NCBI GenBank assembly: GCA_964454795.1
Contig: CAYVUM010000001.1
Location: 1 to 64,000, forward strand
Origin: CAYVUM01 sp964454795
GTDB lineage: Bacteria; Pseudomonadota; Alphaproteobacteria; Rhodospirillales; Defluviicoccaceae
Direction of reading: 5' to 3'
Length of the DNA stretch: 64,000 nucleotides
Position numbers and translations under genes: made by a program. Below, one piece after another: positions 63,101 through 64,000 of this stretch. Within the stretch, counting starts at the first letter, position 1, and every line of letters begins with the position of its first letter. The notes below the pieces were generated by a model, which saw only the letters and a list, made by a program, of their open reading frames with translations, had not been told where the DNA came from and searched no databases.

Positions 63101-64000
63101 GCGCCAGCACGTCGGCGGTCTGTACGACCAGCGAGGTGGGGGTTGCGGACACCACGGTCCCGGTCGCCGGGCGGATGTTGGTCTCGCCGGGGAGGAGGAT
63201 CGGTGGTGTCAGACCGCTGAGCGAGCCTTCGCCGCCTTCGCCTTCGATGAGGATCGGACCGCGGAGCTCGCTCACCCGATGGACCCGGGGGGCGAACACC
63301 TTGGTGTCGCCGCCGTCGACCACGTCGTCATTCAGCGCGGTGACGGTGACCCGTTGCGCGACGTCCCAGTTGTCCGGGGTGAAGACCAGGGTGACGGTGC
63401 CGTCGCCGGGGTCGATCGCTCCGGGCGCGGTGCTGGAGACGGCAACTTGCACCAGGTCGTGGCGGATGCCGCCGGTGCGGGTGGTCTTGGTGATCTGCGG
63501 GGTGATGTCGACCATTACCGGTGCCGTCGGCCGGCTGGTCAGCACCACGTCATAGGTGTCGGTCCAGGGCACGCCGTCAGCGGGCTGGCTGCCCGGGATA
63601 TCGGTGCCCGCCTCGACGACCCGGGTCGAGCCGCCGGTCTCGCGGATTTCCACGCCCGGGGTGTCGTTGTCGGTGATCCCGGTCTCAGCGGCGGCGACGC
63701 TGATGCCGTCAAAGCCGGGCGCGATTGCGCTGTAATTGACGGTGACCTGGCCGCGGAACTCCACCGGGATGCCGTCGGCGTCCAGGAACACGACCTTGTT
63801 GTGGATGACCTCGAAGCCGGCGGGCGCGGGGGCGTCGGTGACATCGAGCGTCACCGCGAAGGTGGTGTCGGGGATTTCGGTGAGACCCACGAACGGCGCG
63901 GATTCGACCCGCAGGTCGAACGACTCGGACGCGGTCCGCACCGTGTCGGTGTCGGCGGCGCTGATCACCTCGATGAAAATCTGCTCACGGCGGAAGCCTT
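45180..64000 (-). CDS. Giant multidomain exoprotein (5' end beyond window)
   Basis: At least 6,272 residues without a stop; the frame stays open to the window edge (it begins GFRREQIFIEVISAAD). Order, N to C: Calx-β/tandem-type domains with DGDDR-like acidic turns; about 18 RTX nonapeptides; a propeller-like region; a first parallel β-helix; a CBM-like domain (LLANPGFETGAGGWS); four more β-helix modules separated by Kre9/Ig-like domains (LAPNGGERFEQG), two golvesin-like and two malectin-like domains; a NIDO-like domain; a bacterial Ig-like, a tandem-95 and two cadherin-like domains; a seven-blade FG-GAP propeller; and a tail of about 100 residues ending GGVAGWMVIG. It is an extracellular or surface protein by composition: very few Cys, many Asp/Gly calcium sites. 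It probably serves adhesion or glycan binding, with secretion by the adjacent locus (inference). Confidence 0.9.
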   Translation of the reverse strand, partial: GFRREQIFIEVISAADTDTVRTASESFDLRVESAPFVGLTEIPDTTFAVTLDVTDAPAPAGFEVIHNKVVFLDADGIPVEFRGQVTVNYSAIAPGFDGISVAAAETGITDNDTPGVEIRETGGSTRVVEAGTDIPGSQPADGVPWTDTYDVVLTSRPTAPVMVDITPQITKTTRTGGIRHDLVQVAVSSTAPGAIDPGDGTVTLVFTPDNWDVAQRVTVTALNDDVVDGGDTKVFAPRVHRVSELRGPILIEGEGGEGSLSGLTPPILLPGETNIRPATGTVVSATPTSLVVQTADVLALSGITVVEDLVTLNRTVEITAGPGDGTFRLITGVNRTGATTELLLNADWGLSSEDLALVSAYAITAESLNFFVIEAAQTDVVHVYNEESVADDRGLLTESRLSGLGMGGDLILAGRLLPGGITYGDIETFNVYLGLGDDRFEVTDAFSRGARVPQSVLIDGGGGDDDLTVSAQRHEAVILSGTAEEALAGTLVDLDAAFAVDELIGRIVRITAGTGAGQERPVAANTDTGLTLVFPWETIPDATSTYDILTETDPAVTVTGGAGDDTIAAAASSLDLTLGGGAGHDMIRSGRGNDTLTGGDGRDDMDGSFGTDSLSGEAGDDVLRAGGGSGDRLDGGAGLDILHGSDEGADVLTGGPGRDRIFGNAGNDTVSAGDGDDIVDGGAGNDLIAGDAGNDLLAGGADGDILYGSSDSDAGAADEADLIYGDFGAGETAAGGGNDQIFGGAGNDLMFGGPGDDAINPGPGSDDGVDLGAGDPPGFPGAASVSPPVLTDPTALANPNAQPTLPADVTAGGRWTPLAGPLGLTLGQAVGPADPPALATGPNDALYAAFADSRDGVAQISVAVLRNGAWEPLAGSAGQGGVSDSDEASFAPSIAVAADGRVFVAWIEASPRGRAVQVVTFDPLSGSWSAPGGAQQPGGISGFGDIVDVQVVLLDTGPVVLWQQDLDGNRQVFGRRFDGAGWVPVSTGSASGGGITKAPGEVDDFAAVTDGQEIALAFTTTVDGVARVHLLEFTGGTWQERGGSATGIGIGLTGVGARAPSVAYHQGRLYVAIEALTSLTAGTSAIHVLVYDTAGDQWQEAGAGAATGRGVSPTNDVSTRPALASGGSTLSVVWQDGGVGDNERTARLFVKRWDGTGFVEEVPGDASALGVAQATYALDGLTLTVDSAGRPFAAYAGAAESVAGVRIVGNLLQQQRLFVATSAGDLLSILASETLGTGDVVYLDTGTYATDVAIAADDAGVTLIGAPRLAALLTGTITVNAPNVTLQRLAVDAVVIDGADGLTVRDGAIGDGGVRIANASGVTLTGNTVAGGITVDAAADLRVHDNTISAATGTGLRIAGASTGAIAHNRISAPTGIDIAAAFAGAIAANDISGAASGVIYAAAADLNANDIHDNTVGIRTTVADPAAALGFRPGAVANQIRDNATGVELTGRMQGQEIRDNAIGVTGSGLLGGDRLEAANLIAGNAVGVQAFTGTIQFNRFAGNAVGLAAADGQRVRHNVFYRNSDVALVADGVSDVRTTSNTFYAPTGDNVRVVGGSSQVEVRSSILWAETGTNLFVADDSQTGFFSDYNLLHVTGGGTLARWTAFNSFTDILDWQADVARFDRNSIGTTVINPELSDPGFFSTTIDDYRVLGQVGGQRTSSAPADNGDPRTSRDVPAFHPNLLANPGFETGAGGWSTNVGAVIRSTGPEAFEGSNYLGVGSVEQGFAEQIIDLVGAGFDPGDLDGQVFDLVFGGRIRSNAAFPPDRGAVAVTFSTSLDFTNPANLLATVRSESTNPADRWDLVGDRADVPVGARYIRFRYEAFRESGSATQEARAYLDNAFLSLTNSTAGTAIGAQAAGAGTQMQGARLALRSPDLYLDWERETTREILWDSFGNAGNASVRIELLQDGADGPAVRTVLATATPDTGVFEWQPARSGIPYGTHGLRIRISLVTDPGVTDQSVEPFSVPEDGLSFYADDRDPDQAADVYTPTATGDNRNTGKRADAPKPNPVNLLRAYDLSGGTLFMDTGSYPLIDALRISGSTDFGSGTEEGFAVLGPNRPDVTAELFDAVAGRQVAAVVELNDADNMTVRDLSVRGGDRGVWVHNDSTALTLGGISASTAVTVGIDITTQSPTAVLDALTAIGNSDHGIRIDGQIAGLTNVVARNNADDGVHIDGVVGTVTNVTAEGNEDGIVVDGQITELADFVSRNNRSYGVYLSDVREAVVRRGEIDNSGGSGLFVSNNGSGTPTIIGGRDLSAGDGLRVSDSGTNDYGIQASGNVVVAGNSLFSSDPAAQQWAGIYLQGSARAESNVSFGNQRGVYIFSGDAVGNRVYDNSLAGIQVSAFAGSATIAENVVYSNDAGILVSGSLTSNLDIRTNLVYANTARGLDVSSVVNADLVNNTIVQPGGVALSISGASTGVDVRNTILVTDDGAAIQVSPDSQTGFTSDYNLFFTGPGGSVGVWQGLVRTTLGDWRGAAFTDARSLEDDPRFVDPAGADGIIGYADAASDGRDDNYHLQSTIGSIKGGTRAPVIDPVSGLPVTATLTTAADPLQSPGIDRAAPGDDVDAEPAPNGGFRNLGAFGGTLEASLSPDQSILVLAPNGGERFEQGATGVIDWRSDGVPGSVELAWTTDGTTFTPIATGEVNDGRFDWVIDPATVPASDSFRIRVAATADPAIADLSDRPFSVDAPVNVFYVNDGSTANDQYTAAPGVDANDGRSPDRPKASIQSVLATYDLGAGDTILVDTGTYALTTNIVLDASVSGSGPAPGERFRIVGPTDADKRAILDRNNRATGASVFEFQGADFVTIADLEITDAFRAVYAASAADSDFVELQAVRVFDTVREGLLFETNNDDLLIADSGFSGTGQGFAGIQTSGDRSVIRDTFAEGFFYGILISDGRDGLVSSVRTYDNTYGLYVSTTDPGAVIENSRVFSNTTTGIYASNDALVRGNTVYSHNRQTSASGISLQSGAEAENNVVFDNVFGITTNTSAETARIQGNTVYRNTVGIESTGNNDLVIGNRVFDNTRGIVADYFSNFTSEIRNNIVYSGRSGDQAAEAIVVEGGIGTLIENNTLYVEGGTAIRGTDSASNIRVRNTIMALGDAVGLSIADNSQTGFTSDDNTIYAFAPGATVAEWGSTLYATLADWFYAIGVDEHSLTADPLFVDPAGPDGILGWDPAAIGAPQIIDNGDPGYAETGTWTDRAAGYLGSQRVSTSTDAEATWTFTGLVPGATYRLAVTWSPDSSFEIASNAQFQVREGGEVVGLAADLSFRTAPANPVFDTGGRPWQLVGDFMAGSDRITVRLPRLAADNAVIADGVLLQRIGGDRSSDDDFHLATGSPAIDAGDPNSYYLAEPVPSGDRANQGAYGNTAEAAPTATSALIQILTPGRFDKIEVGTPVTIDWRSAGLTDPRRAAAINVGATAPVITSDAGRWLEDRYRTFGANRTLSSVVDASDPGAAPAAVYSTYVEAAATAGGRIVYDLPLADGNYTVRLHFVEPSNLAPGNRLFDIEVDGSVVVDDFDIIAAAGARDRVVTVDLPVAVAGGAGVEIALRNQSGPTWRAILSGLEVLETITGVPAPTADVDVSADGGATWQTVASGVAMTPTGEGSVVWTPDPVFADADALIRITSVETGASGVSAGGIRIGNAGNLFYINDGAIAGDVYTSAPGNDANTGKSPDAPMASLATLLRSYDLEPGDTVFIDAGSYAVPTNIVLDDTNSGSGDAPGQRVRFVGADGPVASVLDRGNRNTGAYVFELHNADFITLENLELADAFHAIFASGADSDHLIVRNVHMRDIAREAVLLAASNDAGLFENLTVHDTGTAFNFEALDLAGRDMVVRGGRFFNTYAGVRLSGANSVVENAEIFATQFGIFLTGGTDRVARNNTIHDIVNAGIQTSTGGRATGNRIWNTDSGINIVSGGIADGNEVFSTNNGIYWSSTSISRENLVRNNRLYNNTVGIMVQSATDLLVSGNIAYDNTTGLATLGSFSSTTRLNLANNLIYGDAGTGILLRNADDPIVENNTIQLLSGDGLIVNEASQRVAVWNNIFSIGDGHALVVADDSQPGFVSDYNLFDLAAGTGNGAVALWQQVRYAVPADWFYATGFDGESLTGDPLFVDPDGADGGLGYSRDPLTPPQVIDQSDPGYSETGQWSDRAAGYLGGQRVSTSADAAANWTFSGLVPGGTYRVAATWSAEPVFGIASQARFSVDDGASPIALTPSVSFQAQPTDPVFTVGGRPWSLIGDFVIASDTLTVGLDRTAANNALIADAVLIQPITGDQGADDDFRVQPASPAIDRGRIDSLYTLEPAFNGERVNLGAYGNTPQATPTPGTRLLQVLSPNGLEKVEDGQRVAITWHAGGFLGEELLAAFNAGGVKLAGSDEVLWRANGGQFTGTTAAIGDSIAIDRSTVDPALPEQIFRQYATSSTTTDALSFAVPLGDGSYRLRLHFIEPTASVAPGQRTFDIVVQDQVRVAGYDIRGQAPALQAVTLDDIGFTASNGEGLRLDLRPTAGAGRAPVLAALEILQVNPNGLAAPAFNVSASVDNGTTWSPVAGSAGINRAGFGRVTWTAGPETTGATALVRVESTGTADIDLSDAPFLIANDGTVYYVNDRTTANDQYTTAVGDDANSGKSPDQPMESLDALFRAYDIDPGDLIFVDTGRYTLSSDVHIGADDGGDASGRVRIQGATAPGAVSELSRGNRTSDAVAFLINGADDLTISDLEIRDADTLIRVPTGVESDVLEVRASRLHGSSSEAVFLGRGNDDAAFIDNIVFDADGGDDAGYEILGDRALIQGGEVFQASDGVLVNGATGTIIDGLEARANTFGVRTSGGASALTVQNALIHDNETYGVYLAAGNGHQVLDSEIFGHSGSDDAGIYDARGGLIRGNIVYGNDTGLWAASASMMAGNEVFANVGDGIRITADNAEARNNRIYSNNTGIRVEQAFSPLSARVINNLIYDNTNIGLALSRVEAPLEVVNNTIVQTVGSALEIALNSRDVVLRNNILQSGAGAIVSVAADSRTGFDSDFNVFHRAAGGVSLINWGGPVAGDLAAWQALASQDANSLSGDPLFLDPDGADNALGDLRGQPGIIAATGFDDNLSLSAGSPAIDAGEAFLALREDLFGRQRNNDADVPDTGAGWDLFAETAAGTSLFDPASGAAQNWRSSGSSWLYTLPFAFDFYGSRYTEVRVSSEGYLHFAGPDTPSLADNRQEIFLRNQRIAPFWTNLSTSGGSNDVFITETSSSVTIRWAATITATSGEANFAVILFDDGTFRFDYGGGNQSDDVLVGISAGNSDTFVLSQYNGQTDLGGRPSLTWAPVPGEGLDFYDIGAFEFQGNSGDMTPPVITGVAAGGAPLGNGTTTARAFTSLVLATSEPLDLISARSPANFQLLEAGANGRFDDIDDVVVAVEPSYSFPETDLVVSLRDGVLADGLYRLTLSGTRAIFDAAGNPLDGNADGTGGDDFVLLFTIDRTVNTPPVAGDDTATVAEDGSVVIDLSATDDDGDPLLFALPGSPASGALSEFDPVAGTVRYTPQADFNGIDTFRFRADDGNLGVDEGQITVTVTPVNDAPAADPQSLTAVAGRATRIVLTGTDLETAPGSLTYTLATQPANGTLAPVAGTPNAFDYTPLVTYSGPDGFTFAVRDRGDPDGSLSGVLSSAPATVSITVLPGNLPPTIADQAFRIAENAPPGSTVGTVSAADPNPGDVLGYAILAGNAAGAFAIDPASGLVTVAPATVLDFETTPAYALTVQVTDPGRLSASATVSIDLDDVNEAPVITSAPVTDATEDTLYTYDVEATDPDGDPLSFALVDPVPAGMTIDPATGLIQWTPAEGAAGDVEVNVSVSDGQIAAIQTFALTIAPDIRENAGVDFNGDGVDDLLFTNLDGDAVIVDGLTGTPTVLSFASRVFTGLGDFNGDGATDLLYRNPATGGYFVVDGTDQSSRPIGLVRGTLGGIGDFDGDGADDLLMRDEITGAWFRVDGNTQARTRLDVSAAEPRAIGDFDGDGSDDVLFRNPATGRFLRLDGAGTSIVPVRWWPRVDVTAVGDFDNDGRDEVLLRGTRFNRYFVGDPTDSTAIALPMWVSDLEQVGDVVGNGADDLVFVIPGSGERFIVDGATGTMTALPIAGSPVTAIGNFDANPGNELLVRSSATGHPVIVDPDGSPRRVAAPPEFAVLAVDRVRGTGVAVSPPVSAGAPTASFAPLPAPTTAATLHAAMSRKGASTGGAIAAAATGSEGETLVFDLATGTLGPVPVGGTGRAMPAPPPVSGGVAGWMVIG
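45480..46425 (-). repeat. FG-GAP/VCBS-type β-propeller, seven blades
   Basis: Seven units of about 45 residues near the C-terminus of the giant protein. Each has an EF-hand-like calcium loop: DFNGDGVDDLLF, DFNGDGATDLLY, DFDGDGADDLLM, DFDGDGSDDVLF, DFDNDGRDEVLL, DVVGNGADDLVF and the degenerate NFDANPGNELLV. The first four keep all acidic ligands; the last two have decayed. A seven-bladed closed propeller is the likely fold. Confidence 0.8.
46430..47590 (-). repeat. Tandem-95 and cadherin-like domains of the giant protein
   Basis: A run of about 100-residue β-sandwich domains: PVAGDDTATVAEDGSVVIDL (tandem-95 type), NDAPAADPQSLTAVAGRATR, then PTIADQAFRIAENAPPGSTV with DPASGLVTVA (cadherin type), and NEAPVITSAPVTDATEDTLY with TIDPATGLIQWTP (putative Ig/dystroglycan-type cadherin). 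Linkers rich in Asp/Asn probably bind calcium and stiffen the stalk. Confidence 0.8.
48620..50200 (-). repeat. β-helix module 5 of the giant protein
   Basis: Header YYVNDRTTANDQYTTAVG, then DANSGKSPDQPMESLDALFR and GDLIFVDTG. A right-handed parallel β-helix follows, with many NN and N-x-G turns (RGNIVYGNDTGLW). It ends with DSRTGFDSDFNVF, DPLFLDPDGADNALGD and SPAIDAGE. Same architecture as modules 2-4. Confidence 0.8.
50415..50915 (-). repeat. Malectin-like domain between β-helix modules 4 and 5
   Basis: It begins LAAFNAGGVKLAGSDEVLWR and has YRLRLHFIEPTASVAPGQRT with FDIVVQDQVRVAGYDI, the typical malectin strand order, ending LEILQVNP. It is inserted within a Kre9/Ig-like domain that starts VLSPNGLEKVEDGQRVAITW and resumes FNVSASVDNGTTWSPVAG. 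Confidence 0.75.
51030..53050 (-). repeat. β-helix module 4 of the giant protein, with golvesin-like end
   Basis: Header FYINDGAIAGDVYTSAPGND, then ANTGKSPDAPMASLATLLRS and the β-helix. It ends with DSQPGFVSDYNLF and DPLFVDPDGADGGLGY. From about 51590 down to 51170 a golvesin-C-like β-sandwich follows (GYLGGQRVSTSADAAANWTF, YRVAATWSAEP), then NLGAYGNTPQA. Confidence 0.8.
53270..53765 (-). repeat. Malectin-like domain between β-helix modules 3 and 4
   Basis: It begins AAAINVGATAPVITSDAGRW and has NYTVRLHFVEPSNLAPGNRL with FDIEVDGSVVVDDFDI, ending LEVLETITG. Like its partner at 50415-50915 it interrupts a Kre9/Ig-like domain (ILTPGRFDKIEVGTPVTIDW ... VDVSADGGATWQTVASG). Confidence 0.75.
53880..55915 (-). 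repeat. β-helix module 3 of the giant protein, with golvesin-like end
   Basis: Header FYVNDGSTANDQYTAAPGVD, then ANDGRSPDRPKASIQSVLAT and GDTILVDTGTYALTTNIVLD. A long β-helix follows with NN and N-T-x-G-I turns, ending DSQTGFTSDDNTIY and DPLFVDPAGPDGILGW. A golvesin-C-like domain lies at about 54440-54025 (GYLGSQRVSTSTDAEATWTF), then NQGAYGNTAEA. Confidence 0.8.
56225..58075 (-). repeat. β-helix module 2 of the giant protein
   Basis: Header FYADDRDPDQAADVYTPTAT, then NTGKRADAPKPNPVNLLRAY and GGTLFMDTGSYPL. The β-helix has imperfect internal copies (IRIDGQIAGLTNVVARNNAD / VHIDGVVGTVTNVTAEGNED), ending DSQTGFTSDYNLFF and DPRFVDPAGADGIIGYAD. It lacks the golvesin-like and malectin-like extras of modules 3 and 4. 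Confidence 0.8.
59080..60340 (-). repeat. β-helix module 1 of the giant protein
   Basis: It lacks the YVND/SPD header and instead starts LLSILASETLGTGDVVYLDT. A very Ala/Gly/Val-rich helix follows (GVRIANASGVTLTGNTVAGG), ending with DSQTGFFSDYNLLH. It appears to be a divergent first copy. Confidence 0.75.
61680..62330 (-). repeat. RTX calcium-binding nonapeptide block
   Basis: About 18 GGxGxDxUx repeats, e.g. GGAGDDTIA, SGRGNDTLT, GNAGNDTVS, GGAGNDLIA, GGPGDDAIN. One longer insert contains DEADLIYGDFGAGE. RTX blocks fold on binding calcium outside the cell and usually lie near the C-terminus of type I-secreted proteins. Here about 5,500 residues follow the block. Confidence 0.9.

Overview
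The window is a 64 kb piece of a G+C-rich genome that looks like an alphaproteobacterium, probably Rhodospirillales or a relative. The evidence is indirect: the gene order radA-cvpA-purF-SDR, the grouping of fabI, aroC, the DnaJ/CbpM pair and pdxH, a DUF1476 gene (F1-ATPase zeta-type inhibitor, an alphaproteobacterial family), and an mlaF-type transporter gene. There are two runs of N (11816-11915 and 27168-27177), so this is a draft or metagenome scaffold. No rRNA, tRNA, CRISPR array or insertion sequence was seen.

Layout. 1-4983 (+): end of mlaF, then radA, cvpA, purF and a short-chain dehydrogenase in one tight run. 5413-8839: a DsbA/FrnE-like protein (-), a glycine-zipper/SH3 lipoprotein coupled to a trypsin-like protease (+), and a ModE-type DNA-binding protein (-). 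9044-11024 (+): aldehyde dehydrogenase with its usual DUF779 partner. 11336-11815: a TIR-domain gene of visibly lower G+C, cut by a gap. 12132-17667: a DUF389 membrane protein, a secreted 3-hydroxybutyrate-oligomer hydrolase, a lone Mop domain and gpmI. 17864-24294: aroC, fabI, a YihY-type membrane protein, cbpM/cbpA, pdxH and a cation diffusion facilitator. 24404-29541: a phosphotransferase/P-loop fusion, a universal stress protein, an SDR gene broken by a gap, and cbiX/cobA. 29745-37827: an OxyR-like regulator without the peroxidatic cysteine, DUF1476, then a complete Mrp (Mnh) Na+/H+ antiporter operon A-G ending in a universal stress protein. In that operon nearly every junction is a 4-nt overlap.

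37839-64000 (-): the most unusual part. A giant gene whose 5' end lies beyond the window encodes at least 6,272 residues: RTX calcium-binding repeats, five parallel beta-helix modules, malectin-like and golvesin-like carbohydrate-binding-type domains, cadherin/tandem-95 domains and a seven-blade FG-GAP propeller. It is followed by closely spaced or overlapping genes for a DUF3467 protein, a GAF-HlyD fusion, a PqqD-like/M50 protease/HlyD fusion, a short SecA-like ATPase and a small HlyD-type adaptor. I infer that these form a dedicated, probably novel, export or surface-assembly system for the giant protein. No ABC exporter or TolC homologue is visible in the window. The N-terminus of the giant protein, where an export or sorting signal would be expected, is outside it.
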